From a virus: 64,000 nucleotides of DNA. Within the stretch, counting starts at the first letter, position 1. Each line of letters opens with the position of its first letter. Position numbers and translations under genes: made by a program. Shown piece after piece: positions 1 through 8,443 of this stretch. Location of the stretch: positions 1 through 64,000 of the IMG/VR virus record IMGVR_UViG_3300010938_000281. One strand, 5' to 3'. The notes under the pieces are model-generated. The model worked only from the letters and a program-made list of their open reading frames with translations, was not told the DNA's origin and made no database searches.

Positions 1-1
1 G

Positions 2-898
2 ACTATTGGTATTCCTTCTCCGTGGCCTAGATACAATGAGGCTATTGGTGGCGGTCGTAGACGTGGCGGCGTATATCTTATTGCTGCTAGACCAAAGGCT
101 GGTAAATCAACATTAGCTCTTAATGACGCTATTCATGTTGCTTATAAACTAAATATTCCAACATTATACCTAGATACAGAAATGACCGAAGAGGGTCAGT
201 ATCCTAGACTGTTAGCCAGATTGTCTAAGTTATCAATAAACAATGTTGAGCGCGGCAATCTTACAAATATAGAAATTGACAATCTTGTTAGGGTGGGCAG
301 AGATATTAAAAATATGCCCCTATACTACCGCAAGATAGCTGGTAAGAGCTTTAGTGAAATAGCCTCTATTATTAGAAACTTTGTTATTCAACATGTTGGT
401 ATGGACGGAGGCGTCACGAAAGATTGTCTAGTTATTTATGACTACTTCAAACTTATGGACGCTTCAACTCTTGCCGATATGCAAGAGTATCAGGCTATGG
501 GTTTTCAAATCCAAGAACTAACGAATATGTGTATTAAGTACGACTTTCCATGCTCTGCTTATGTACAGCTAAATAGAGATGGTATCACAAAAGATACTTC
601 TGACGCCATAAGTCAATCGGATAGACTTGTTTGGTTATGTTCGTCTTTATCTATGTTAAAACGTAAATCTTCCGAAGAAATGGGACTTGATGGGTTTGTT
701 AATGGAAATAGTAAGTTGATTGTCTGTGATGAACAGAGATATGGTCCCGGCTTGGAAGGTGGAGATTATATCAATCTTATGATTCAAAGAGATAAGTGTA
801 TTGTTGACGAGGTTTGCTTAAAAAGTAAAATTGCACAACAAAATCAAGGTTTTGATAGTAACGAGGAAGAAGATGACGACGGGGATTCGGAATTTTGA
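2..898 (+). CDS. DnaB-family replicative helicase, C-terminal RecA-like domain (5' truncated)
   Basis: The frame is open from base 2, so the gene begins before the window. The visible 298 residues form the RecA-like motor of a DnaB/gp41-type hexameric helicase. There is a Walker A motif (RPKAGKST, residues 30-37 of the visible part), a Walker B strand ending in YDYF near residue 155, and a downstream SAYVQLNR stretch resembling DnaB motif H4. The C-terminus is a very acidic tail (EEEDDDGDSEF), which could bind partner proteins. It overlaps the primase start at 873, as expected for a helicase-primase pair. The helicase family is clear; exact orthology is not. Confidence 0.85.
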   Translation, partial: TIGIPSPWPRYNEAIGGGRRRGGVYLIAARPKAGKSTLALNDAIHVAYKLNIPTLYLDTEMTEEGQYPRLLARLSKLSINNVERGNLTNIEIDNLVRVGRDIKNMPLYYRKIAGKSFSEIASIIRNFVIQHVGMDGGVTKDCLVIYDYFKLMDASTLADMQEYQAMGFQIQELTNMCIKYDFPCSAYVQLNRDGITKDTSDAISQSDRLVWLCSSLSMLKRKSSEEMGLDGFVNGNSKLIVCDEQRYGPGLEGGDYINLMIQRDKCIVDEVCLKSKIAQQNQGFDSNEEEDDDGDSEF

Positions 899-1163
899 GC
901 TTTCAGCTATTAACCAACAGTTAGTAAATAAGCTCTCATATCTATTACCATATTTTGGTATATTGCACACGGACTACAAAAATAGGGTCGCTTTTAGCTG
1001 CCCTATTCACGGTAGTGATAAATATGAGTCCGCCTGTATATTCAAAAACGGTGAAAAAAGGAATGGTAATTTTGTATGTTGGACGCGGCACTGTGAAAAC
1101 GATATTGGTTTTACGGCATATTCGTTCTTTAAGTATCTCTTAAAAAAAAAGATAGTAAACTAG
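873..1163 (+). CDS. Primase, N-terminal CHC2-type zinc-binding part (frame 0 product)
   Basis: The start at 873 is chosen because GAGG lies 6-7 bases upstream (an ATG at 831 in the same frame has no such site). It overlaps the helicase end. The protein carries a zinc-ribbon signature, CPIH near residue 43 and CWTRHC about 30 residues later, as in DnaG-like CHC2 primase domains. The frame stops at 1161-1163 right after a run of nine A residues. The Toprim part of the same primase continues in the -1 frame. Either the short product is a real zinc-finger protein plus a frameshifted full-length primase, or one A is missing from the sequence. Confidence 0.75.
   Translation: MTTGIRNFELSAINQQLVNKLSYLLPYFGILHTDYKNRVAFSCPIHGSDKYESACIFKNGEKRNGNFVCWTRHCENDIGFTAYSFFKYLLKKKIVN
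1145..1151 (+). promoter_or_regulatory. Candidate -1 ribosomal slippery site A-AAA-AAG in the primase gene
   Basis: Read in the frame of the upstream zinc-binding ORF, the sequence is TTA AAA AAA AAG, giving the heptamer A-AAA-AAG in the phase used by E. coli dnaX. A -1 slip moves translation into the frame that runs through 1151-1960. No Shine-Dalgarno-like stimulator is evident upstream, and downstream only a weak hairpin (tagta/tacta) is possible. Transcriptional slippage on A9, or an undercalled A10, would give the same join. Confidence 0.45.
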
Positions 1164-1222
1164 ACTATACTAAGTGGCTAGAGGAACAAAAGATTGAGTT
1201 TGTTAGATATAATCCACAAGAG

Positions 1223-1960
1223 ATGGATATAATCTCGTTTAATGATTTTGTTAATAAGTCGTTTGTACAAAGAACCGTCGAACCAACGAATATCCAGAGT
1301 AGGGAATATGTTAGAAGTAAACTAATTATTCCTTCCGATTATTTCATTAAACGTGGATACAAGCCTCAAACTATGAATAAGTTTGATGTTGGCCTATGTG
1401 TCACTAAAGGTAGTTCTGCCTATATGAGAGCTACAGTTCCGGTATATGATACTACTGGACAGTTTATGATTGGATATAGTGCGAGAAGTATAAACGATAA
1501 ATGTCCTATGTGTGAAACCTATCATTACTTTAAGCATCCATGTCCAAGAAATAAGATAGAAGAAGTATATGCTAGAAAATGGAGACATAGCGAGGGTTTT
1601 TCTACTGGAACTACACTATACAACATATGGAATGTTAACAGTCCAAGTGTTATATTGGTTGAGGGGCCGGGGGATGTTTGGAGATTAGATGAGTGTGGAT
1701 GTAACTCAGCATTAAGTATTTTTGGGTGTAATATAACAAACAACCAAATTCAACAACTTGCTGAAAAAAACGTACAAAATGTTACCATCTGTCTTGATAA
1801 TGATAAGGCTGGTATAGATGGCACATATAAAATATATGAGAAACTTAAAATGTACTTCAATGTAGAAGTAATTACAACGAATCAAAAAGATGTTGGCGAT
1901 TCGTCTATTAGCGAAGTTCAAGATTTACTAAAGGGGTCGAGATGGAAATTATTGGAATAG
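1223..1960 (+). CDS. Primase, Toprim catalytic part
   Basis: The frame is open upstream to the A-run at 1142-1150, so translation probably enters by frameshift from the zinc-binding half. The ATG at 1223 has only weak initiation context. The Toprim fold is recognisable by VEGPGDVWRL (acidic residue, about residue 142) and the DND motif at LDNDKAG (about residue 190), which bind Mg2+ in DnaG-like primases. Residues upstream resemble the core between zinc finger and Toprim. The last codons overlap the dNMP kinase start by 19 bases, indicating one transcript. Confidence 0.8.
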   Translation: MDIISFNDFVNKSFVQRTVEPTNIQSREYVRSKLIIPSDYFIKRGYKPQTMNKFDVGLCVTKGSSAYMRATVPVYDTTGQFMIGYSARSINDKCPMCETYHYFKHPCPRNKIEEVYARKWRHSEGFSTGTTLYNIWNVNSPSVILVEGPGDVWRLDECGCNSALSIFGCNITNNQIQQLAEKNVQNVTICLDNDKAGIDGTYKIYEKLKMYFNVEVITTNQKDVGDSSISEVQDLLKGSRWKLLE

Positions 1961-2718
1961 CTGGAGCTAAAGGTGCTGGTAAAGATAGTGCTGCAAAACT
2001 AATTACCGGTATGGTAATGCAAAAGGTTGGTATGATTCAAGATTACGATATGACAGAACAGGGTGAACTAATCATCTACTATTCTGATTCTGTTGATGGC
2101 GTATCTAAAAGACAAGAGGGTATTTTTAACTTAGATAATAGGTCAGAAGCCTTTCAAAACTACCTATACGAAATGGTTTGGCCTCATGTTAAGACATATC
2201 ATTTTGCGGACGCTCTAAAGGTAATACTTTCTAGTATGTTCGGTCTTAGTATAGACATGCTTTTTGGAACACAAGAAGATAAAGCAAGCCTATCCACCAT
2301 TAAGTGGGGTCAGTTGGTAGATATTATTCCAAAGAAAAAACTAAAGAAAAATATCAATCTTGAAGAGTTTATGACATACCGTGAAGTTATGCAATACTTT
2401 GCGGACGTTATGAAAAATGTTGACGACCTTTGTTTTGTAAACAATTGCCTTCAACAAATCGAAATGGAACAGGTTCCTATATCCCTGATAGCCGATGTAA
2501 GAACAGAACCAGAGGTGATGGCTCTTAAAGCTAAAGGGGCTAAGATTATCTATTTGACAAAACGTCCAGAAGATAACGATTCTCATCATATTGAAAATGG
2601 TCTTGTTAATACGGATAGAGCTGTATTCGATATTGTTCTTGATAATCAAAACATGTCTATAGGTGAGAAAAATGTTAAACTGGTTAGTGAACTTAAAAAT
2701 ATTGGTTTTTTGCAATGA
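1942..2718 (+). CDS. Deoxynucleoside monophosphate kinase-like P-loop kinase
   Basis: 258 residues. The N-terminal P-loop GAKGAGKD (residues 8-15) is typical of phage dNMP kinases, which phosphorylate dNMPs from host DNA degradation to dNDPs for replication. Further kinase-like features are the YHFADALK stretch near residue 90, the DVRTEPE segment near 186 (adenylate-kinase-like fold) and a lid-like basic LTKRPED. It overlaps the primase end and shares ATGA with the next small ORF. The family is well supported; substrate choice cannot be read from sequence. Confidence 0.75.
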   Translation: MEIIGIAGAKGAGKDSAAKLITGMVMQKVGMIQDYDMTEQGELIIYYSDSVDGVSKRQEGIFNLDNRSEAFQNYLYEMVWPHVKTYHFADALKVILSSMFGLSIDMLFGTQEDKASLSTIKWGQLVDIIPKKKLKKNINLEEFMTYREVMQYFADVMKNVDDLCFVNNCLQQIEMEQVPISLIADVRTEPEVMALKAKGAKIIYLTKRPEDNDSHHIENGLVNTDRAVFDIVLDNQNMSIGEKNVKLVSELKNIGFLQ

Positions 2719-2933
2719 AACCTGTTTCTATAGCAGACCTTTGGGAAGCATTAGAGGATAGTATGAGGATGTGTGCTAAATTGCGCGGAGAGCGTCTATC
2801 TCATAATAACTATCAGTAAAACGAGCGGGACGGTTTGGATTATATGGTTATTTGCACGGTTGGGTTCTTAGCGGCCGACACAATTATCAAGTATATCCAA
2901 GAACAAAAGCAGGAACAAGAGGATGTAGAATGA
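2715..2933 (+). pseudogene. Small ORF interrupted by an in-frame TAA (or two tiny ORFs)
   Basis: A 34-codon ORF starts with ATGA overlap at 2715 and stops with TAA at 2817-2819. The same frame then continues open to TGA at 2931-2933, with an internal ATG at 2844. The two halves together read like one protein of about 72 residues: a helical acidic N-terminus, then a hydrophobic stretch (VICTVGFLAADTII) and a Gln/Glu-rich tail. I see no family. It may be a nonsense-mutated gene, two separate small genes, or a sequence error at 2817. Confidence 0.4.
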
Positions 2934-3111
2934 AAAATTACCATTTCAGATTTGTGCTGACGACGGAATGTTGGAAACTATAGACAATATCAAACCTCTT
3001 AGTAAGGGCTGTATTGGTAATAGGGGAACGCTTACATCTATACCGTACAGTAATCCTGTATGTGATATAGTTGAAGTAACTAAAGAATATATTAAGTTTA
3101 AGAGTATATAG
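2930..3111 (+). CDS. Small unknown protein, apparently frameshifted near its start
   Basis: An ATGA-overlapped start at 2930 gives only 17 residues. A second frame, open from about 2932 to the TAG at 3109-3111, looks like the real protein (KLPFQICADDGMLETID onward, 47 residues from the ATG at 2968). One extra A in the A5 run at 2933-2937 would fuse the coupled start to this frame. The C-terminal part, with NRGTLTSI and VTKEYIKFKSI, suggests a small beta-rich domain. Unknown function; it lies directly upstream of the nuclease gene. Confidence 0.4.
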
Positions 3112-3112
3112 T

Positions 3113-4237
3113 ATGGCTATATGTTGTTATGCTAGAAGTTCATCTTTGAAATCTTGGGAATATTGTCAACAACAGTATTTTATTGATTATAATCTTGGTA
3201 TTAAGCAGCCGGGTAACAAGAAGGCTGTTATGGGTACAATCACCCATAAGGTTCTTGAATGGCTTGCTATGGCTAGATTAAATCATAACGATGATAAGAT
3301 TAAATTTTTTGATGATTCGCTACAGGAAGAACTGGAGATTTGTCCGAAACAACTAATGGAAGTTACTACTTTAGAAGATAAAATAGTAAACGAAATTAAC
3401 AAGACTAGGGCTAATAAACAAATCTATAAGACGGGTTCTATACTACCATACGGTTCTCGGCGTATCGGATATTCTGTGGTAAATGATTTGGTTGTTAAAG
3501 CCTTTAATCACTACTCAGCCAAGAGTCCTTATGATTGGACACTTACAGACCTTAAGAATTGTGGTAACTGGACATGGATGGCTCTTGAGTGGGGAGACGG
3601 ATATTATGACCCTCGAAAAAGAAAGATAGTTTCTTCCGAGTGTTCGTTTGATATGCCAGTAGAGTGTGATTGGGGAAGCTATGAATATACACACAACAAC
3701 AAAAAAATTTCTGGAAAATTTGCAATAAAGGGCACAATTGACTTGATTACCGAAGTCGATTGTGATACACTAGAAATAATCGACTGGAAAACCGGTCAGA
3801 GGGTTGATTGGGCGACTGGAGAAGAAAAGACCTATAGTAAACTATGTGAGGATAGTCAGCTTGCATTATATCATTATGCAGCAACGAAACTATTTCCTAA
3901 ATATAAGCATATTATATTCACTATATTCTTCATTCGAGACGGCGGTCCTTTCACTATCGTGTTTGATATAGATAATCACGCGAAAGTGGAAGAAACATTA
4001 AAGAACCATTTTGACGATGTTAGGAATACAAAACTTCCTAAGATGTTATCACCACAACAGAAAGATTTTAGATGTACCAAGCTATGTTCGTATTATAAGA
4101 ATATGTGGCCTGGAACAGACCAAAATATTTGCAGATTTATCCATAATGAAATAAAGCGTATTGGTATTGATAGTGTAATTGATACATATAAGCAAAGTTC
4201 GCACACGTTTGAAAAGTATAACAGTCCAGGAGAATAA
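3113..4237 (+). CDS. RecB/Cas4-like PD-(D/E)XK nuclease
   Basis: 374 residues with the RecB-family nuclease core: GTITHKVLEW near residue 40 (motif-I-like His), GTIDLI near 205, IIDWKTGQ near 222 (the D-x-K pair) and QLALYHYAA near 249 (the QxxxY motif). One Cys near the N-terminus (WEYCQQQYF) and a Cys cluster near the C-terminus (CTKLCSYY and a later C) resemble the four-cysteine arrangement that holds an Fe-S cluster in Cas4 and AddB. Likely an exonuclease for recombination or end processing. No Cas genes are nearby, so a CRISPR role is not suggested. Confidence 0.75.
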   Translation: MAICCYARSSSLKSWEYCQQQYFIDYNLGIKQPGNKKAVMGTITHKVLEWLAMARLNHNDDKIKFFDDSLQEELEICPKQLMEVTTLEDKIVNEINKTRANKQIYKTGSILPYGSRRIGYSVVNDLVVKAFNHYSAKSPYDWTLTDLKNCGNWTWMALEWGDGYYDPRKRKIVSSECSFDMPVECDWGSYEYTHNNKKISGKFAIKGTIDLITEVDCDTLEIIDWKTGQRVDWATGEEKTYSKLCEDSQLALYHYAATKLFPKYKHIIFTIFFIRDGGPFTIVFDIDNHAKVEETLKNHFDDVRNTKLPKMLSPQQKDFRCTKLCSYYKNMWPGTDQNICRFIHNEIKRIGIDSVIDTYKQSSHTFEKYNSPGE

Positions 4238-4262
4238 TGTAATATGAGAAACTAGGTAGTAT

Positions 4263-5201
4263 ATGCAAAAAGTATTATTATTATCATGCGTGGTAGGATT
4301 ATGCTTACTTATATCTTCTACAATGGCAGATATGCCCGATGTAGAGTTGCATACTAAGTGTTTATACCCGGTAGTAAAGATTCTTTTATCTGATGGTGGT
4401 GGTGGTTCTGGAGTAATTGTTAGGTCTTTCAAAGTTAAAGAGGGAGAATATACAAATATAGTTATTACCGCCGGACATATACTAACGCAAGATATTGAGG
4501 TACTTGTTCCTAAATATGAGAACTGGTCTGTTCTAAAAGAGTATGTTAAGTATCCGTGTGGTATAGTAACTGCATCTAATAAATACGATTTAGGAATCGT
4601 TGCTTTTTATAGCAAAGAACCAATGTATACGGCTAATATTGATTTTACCGCTAAGTATTACATAGGGTCTAAAATTATAAAGATGGGGTATGGGGTATTG
4701 GACGAAGCTAGGTTGGACAGTGGAGAAATTACGTCTGTAAAATTTGCTAGTAAAGACTTGTTTAAGGATTGTATTCGTATGAATAATCCAACCACGTTGG
4801 GGGATTCGGGTGGGCCGTGCTATCTACAAAGTAGTAATAAACTTATAGCAATAAATCGCGGTATGAGAACTTATAACGGTCAAGGTCTTCCACATCACGC
4901 ATTTGCTACTCCTATTACATTTTTACAAGAGTGGAATAAAGAACAGGGTAACACACTAAACTATACGTTTGATACGAATATACCTGTAAATATAGATATA
5001 AAAGCTGCAAATAATAATTATATGGTTTTATTATTAACCAATCAGATTAACGATATAAACAAGAATATTGAGTCGTTAATTATGAAGCGTAATTTGATAA
5101 TAGAGAAAATGGGACAGATAGTAAATAATGTAGAACCTATAATACCAGAAGTTGACCCCGGCGAACCAACAGATGGTGTTCCGCCACCACCTACAGAATA
5201 A
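4263..5201 (+). CDS. Exported trypsin-like serine protease
   Basis: 312 residues. The first about 22 form a classic signal peptide: a basic MQK, hydrophobic LLLSCVVGLCLLISS, then a small-residue site near TMAD. The chymotrypsin-fold triad is visible as H72 in ITAGH, D109 in KYDLGIV and S182 in GDSGGPC. The C-terminal about 80 residues lack protease motifs. They contain a probable coiled coil (INDINKNIESLIMKRN) and a Pro/Glu-rich tail. It sits between the nuclease and polymerase genes. A secreted or periplasmic protease in a phage replication operon is unusual. It might act on envelope proteins or competitors. Possible host origin. Confidence 0.8.
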   Translation: MQKVLLLSCVVGLCLLISSTMADMPDVELHTKCLYPVVKILLSDGGGGSGVIVRSFKVKEGEYTNIVITAGHILTQDIEVLVPKYENWSVLKEYVKYPCGIVTASNKYDLGIVAFYSKEPMYTANIDFTAKYYIGSKIIKMGYGVLDEARLDSGEITSVKFASKDLFKDCIRMNNPTTLGDSGGPCYLQSSNKLIAINRGMRTYNGQGLPHHAFATPITFLQEWNKEQGNTLNYTFDTNIPVNIDIKAANNNYMVLLLTNQINDINKNIESLIMKRNLIIEKMGQIVNNVEPIIPEVDPGEPTDGVPPPPTE

Positions 5202-5225
5202 TTTGATAATTTATTAGGACAACAA

Positions 5226-6611
5226 ATGATTCCATTGAATAATCATACTCACTACTCACTACTGCAAGGCTATTGTAAACCGGCCAAACTAGCAAAACTT
5301 GCTGGCGAGTTGGAATATAACTCTATAGCTATATCAGATATAGATAGTCTGTCTGGTACTGTTAACTTTATGGACTCTTTAGAAAAGACCGGCATCAAAC
5401 CTATTATTGGTACTAAGTTACCGTATGTTGATGGCGGTTATATTTTTTTGATAGCTAAAAATTTAACGGGGTGGAGAGAGCTAATCTGTCTTAATCAGGT
5501 TATTACATCTGGTGAACTAATTAACGACCCTATGCTTAAAACTGCAAAAAATTGCGTTTGTATAACCGGAGATGTTGGAAGTACCCTGTTTTCATATCTA
5601 GTTAAGCAGAACTCTGTTTTTGCTTCCACAAATCCTACACACTCATTATCCTTCTACCTACGGGATGAGTATAATAGAGTAATCTACGAACATTTATCAA
5701 AACTAAAGACAATCTTCAAAGATGACCTATATGTAGGAATACAAAGATGTAACCAAGTCTCTATACCTATTGATAAAATAGCTGCCGATATATTTGAATA
5801 CAACGCTAGTTGTGTAGGTATTAAAACCGTAGCCCTAAATAATACATTTGTCCATAAAGAGTCTGAAATGGAAGAGTTGCAGATTCTACTTTGCTCTAAG
5901 GAAAAAAGTAAATTCGCATCAGTTAAGGATAGAATTCAAACGGACGAGAAAGCTAATTTATACCGCTTCTTTAACGATAAGAATTTCGCCCTTTATTCAA
6001 AAGATTATTATAAACAAATCTATTCTCCAGAACAAATTGCTGTAACACAAGAAATCTCGGATAAGATAGAGAACTTTACTCTACTAGCCAATCCTAAAGC
6101 TCCAAATTTTGTATGTCCAGATGGTATGTCTCAAAAAGACTATTTGTTACACTTGTGCAGGGCCGGTTGGCAAAGAATTCTTCCTCGTATTGACCAAAAT
6201 AGAACACAAGAGTATGTTGATAGAATCAAGCACGAGCTTGATGTTATTAACCGTGCTGCTATTGAGGGTTATTTTTTGGTTGTACAAGATTATGTTAATT
6301 GGGCTAAAAATGAAGGTATGTTAGTTGGCTGTGGTAGAGGATGTTTTACGCCAGATTCTAGGGTTAAAATGTCTGATGGGCTATTTTGCCCTATATCATT
6401 AGTTAATATTGGTGATAGAATTATAGATGCTTATGGTTTTATACAGACAGTGTATGATATTTTGGAATATGATATAAGCGAAGAAATTGTAGAGTTAGAA
6501 TTTGAAAATGGTAAAATAATTAGATGCACAAAAGACCATATGTTTTTAACAGACCGTGGATGGGTGGAAGCTATAAATCTAACAGAAGATGATAATATTA
6601 AGGATGTTTGA
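5226..6611 (+). CDS. dnaE: DNA polymerase III alpha (DnaE) piece 1: PHP domain and start of palm, fused to split intein N-half 1
   Basis: Residues 1-372 are the DnaE N-terminus. A PHP-like domain begins NNHTHYSLLQG; the usual TDH metal motif is replaced by SDID, so PHP metal binding is probably incomplete. The palm begins with AIEGYFLVVQDYVNWAK and ends at VGCGRG. At codon 373 (6342) the extein stops at the conserved GRG/SAAG loop and an 89-residue intein N-half follows: CFTPDSRVKM is block A and RCTKDHMFLT is block B with its His. The ORF ends there. Splicing with piece 2 should regenerate the palm. Confidence 0.9.
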   Translation: MIPLNNHTHYSLLQGYCKPAKLAKLAGELEYNSIAISDIDSLSGTVNFMDSLEKTGIKPIIGTKLPYVDGGYIFLIAKNLTGWRELICLNQVITSGELINDPMLKTAKNCVCITGDVGSTLFSYLVKQNSVFASTNPTHSLSFYLRDEYNRVIYEHLSKLKTIFKDDLYVGIQRCNQVSIPIDKIAADIFEYNASCVGIKTVALNNTFVHKESEMEELQILLCSKEKSKFASVKDRIQTDEKANLYRFFNDKNFALYSKDYYKQIYSPEQIAVTQEISDKIENFTLLANPKAPNFVCPDGMSQKDYLLHLCRAGWQRILPRIDQNRTQEYVDRIKHELDVINRAAIEGYFLVVQDYVNWAKNEGMLVGCGRGCFTPDSRVKMSDGLFCPISLVNIGDRIIDAYGFIQTVYDILEYDISEEIVELEFENGKIIRCTKDHMFLTDRGWVEAINLTEDDNIKDV

Positions 6612-7597
6612 TAAAAATACATCCTCGCCAGCATCTTTTCTGTATATAATACTACAGAGGAGATAAAATATGAATACGATTACCTTGAAAAATTTTCAAG
6701 AAATAGATTATAACACTAAAGGGATATCTAATCATAAACTTATAGACTGTATATGTATAAGGTGTAATTCGTCTTTTATATATACATCAGTTAAAAATTT
6801 TATGAAGAACAGAATAACTAATATTGAAAATAAAGTATTGTGGAATACGTGTCATAAGTGCTGGCTTAAAATAAATACTTCAGAATCTAAAGTGTGGATT
6901 GAGAAAAATAGAAAAGCTCAACTTATAGCGCAAAATAAACCAGAACAAAAAATAAAAAACTCTAAAAGGGTGTCGGAGTCTTGGACATATGAAAGGAAAA
7001 TTAAAAATTCCAAATTACTAAAAGATAGGTGGAAAAATGATAAAGATTTTGCTGAAAAAGCATTAAAAAATTTATCTTGGACAAACAAATTAGACGTTAG
7101 TAGATTTAATACTTTATTAAAATCATCTATTGGTATTGGTGGACTTAAGGGTATATATAACAATATTAGATACGATAGTTCTTTAGAATTATCTTTCATA
7201 TTATGGTGTTTTGATAATAGTATAGATGTTCGTAGATACGACCTAGACCCTATTAGATATTTAGATGAAAATAATATAAGTAGATTGTATATACCAGATT
7301 TTATTATTACTAATAATATTATTGTAGAAATTAAGGGTTTTGGAATATATTATCAGAAAAACTTTGATAGAAATATTAAAAAATTCCAAGCCTTAAAGAG
7401 TTGGTGTAAATCTAATAATTTTAATAATAGACTGTTATTAGGCGATGATTTAATTTTGAAGAAAAACTATAAAAGAGCCAGAAAGCTACACCATGAAAAT
7501 AAAAAAGAAAACGCTTATAAAATACAGTGGTAAAGTCCACGACCTGTCTGTTGAAAATACACATTCTTATAATATTGAGGGTTTAGGTGTACATAAT
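6342..7597 (+). mobile_element. Split intein 1 with a free-standing endonuclease gene between its halves
   Basis: The N-half (6342-6608, 89 residues) begins with Cys and ends at a stop. The C-half (7493-7597, 35 residues) ends HN, followed by Ser of the SAAG extein. Between them lies an endonuclease gene. This matches the 'fractured gene' arrangement described for phage sequences in metagenomes, in which a split intein replaces a contiguous intein and the endonuclease is expressed separately. The half sizes are close to those of known fast split inteins of that group such as gp41-1. Extein junctions are inferred from DnaE conservation. Confidence 0.85.
6670..7533 (+). CDS. Free-standing PD-(D/E)XK-like homing endonuclease in split intein 1
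   Basis: 287 residues, Lys/Asn-rich and more AT-rich than its neighbours. An N-terminal zinc ribbon is suggested by CIRC (29-32) and CHKC (61-64). The middle has repeated basic segments resembling nuclease-associated DNA-binding motifs. The C-terminal nuclease core shows SSLELSFILW (E173), PDFII (209-213) and VEIKG (E220, K222). It has its own GAGG ribosome site and a TATAAT-like box at about 6643. It overlaps the start of DnaE piece 2 by 41 bases. It probably spreads the intein by cutting intein-free dnaE genes. All core motif residues are intact. Confidence 0.75.
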   Translation: MNTITLKNFQEIDYNTKGISNHKLIDCICIRCNSSFIYTSVKNFMKNRITNIENKVLWNTCHKCWLKINTSESKVWIEKNRKAQLIAQNKPEQKIKNSKRVSESWTYERKIKNSKLLKDRWKNDKDFAEKALKNLSWTNKLDVSRFNTLLKSSIGIGGLKGIYNNIRYDSSLELSFILWCFDNSIDVRRYDLDPIRYLDENNISRLYIPDFIITNNIIVEIKGFGIYYQKNFDRNIKKFQALKSWCKSNNFNNRLLLGDDLILKKNYKRARKLHHENKKENAYKIQW

Positions 7598-8356
7598 TCC
7601 GCCGCCGGATGTTTAACTTCATATCTTCTTAATATTACAAGTATTGACCCAATCGTATACGGTTTAATGTTTGAAAGATTCTATAATGAGGGTAGAAACT
7701 CTCCAGGTAAAACCTCTTTCCCTGATATTGATGTAGACTTTCCGGTATTTGGAAGAGAAAGGGTTATTGAGTATATTAGACAGAAGTACGGTAGAAACCA
7801 AGTATCTCAGATATTTACACTGCAAGAAATTCAGGGTAGGAGCGCCATTCGAGAGGTTCTTAGAGTATACGCCGCTTGCCCACAAGAGTTTATTAACGAA
7901 ATCAGTAAAAAGTTGCCACAAAAAGCATCTATTGCTGATAAACTGGAGGAAGCTAAAGAAACCTCAATCATTCGTTGGACATTAGAAAACGAACCAGATA
8001 TTCTTAAAGATTGGTGTGAAATCAAAGATGACGAGCTTGTTGGAGAGTATGCTTTCTATTTTGATAAAGCTATCCAAATCGAAGGAACCTTCAAAGGTTA
8101 TGGTAAGCACGCATCCGCAGTAGTTATTGCAAATGAACCTATTGCCGGTATATGTCCTATGGTTAAAGATAAGAGTTCAGACGAGTTCATTGCCGCTATT
8201 GAATATGAAGAACTAGAAAAAATGGGACTTATGAAAGTAGATATTCTCGGTTGTATTTCGCTAGATAAGTTGGCCGCTGTAAACGACTTACTTCAATTCG
8301 GAGAAATTAGAGGTATTGTATCTCAAGAAAACGGTGAAAACACCTCTGAGGAATAG
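7493..8356 (+). CDS. dnaE: DnaE piece 2: split intein C-half 1 fused to catalytic palm
   Basis: Residues 1-35 are the intein C-half (blocks F and G, ending GVHN); Ser36 begins the extein SAAGCLTSYLLNITSIDP. The piece carries the whole catalytic triad of the C-family polymerases: the two aspartates of PDIDVDF (residues 77-83) and the third in MKVDILG (D250). It ends at 287 in the linker just past that motif, with no intein signature at the C-terminus. This is the essential catalytic fragment but cannot be complete without pieces 1, 3 and 4. Translation starts inside the endonuclease gene with a weak ribosome site. Confidence 0.9.
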   Translation: MKIKKKTLIKYSGKVHDLSVENTHSYNIEGLGVHNSAAGCLTSYLLNITSIDPIVYGLMFERFYNEGRNSPGKTSFPDIDVDFPVFGRERVIEYIRQKYGRNQVSQIFTLQEIQGRSAIREVLRVYAACPQEFINEISKKLPQKASIADKLEEAKETSIIRWTLENEPDILKDWCEIKDDELVGEYAFYFDKAIQIEGTFKGYGKHASAVVIANEPIAGICPMVKDKSSDEFIAAIEYEELEKMGLMKVDILGCISLDKLAAVNDLLQFGEIRGIVSQENGENTSEE

Positions 8357-8443
8357 TTTGAAAAATTAGCTATAAAATCACCGTACCCGACAGGAAACTT
8401 GTGTTCTAATAATAGAAGTATTATTTTACACATGGAGACTGTT

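Noticed and set aside
3113-4237. Part of a CRISPR system because of Cas4 similarity
   Set aside because: No cas1, cas2, effector genes or repeats are nearby; stand-alone RecB/Cas4-like nucleases are common in phages.
8200-8356. A third split intein at the end of DnaE piece 2 (CISLDKLAAV looked like block A)
   Set aside because: The stretch aligns better with the DnaE linker after the third Asp. There is no block B or TxxH, and piece 3 has no C-half ending in N before Cys, Ser or Thr.
8357-8443. Group I intron between DnaE pieces
   Set aside because: No reading frame resumes in phase on the far side and no intron core pairings were seen; the pieces are separated by several complete genes.
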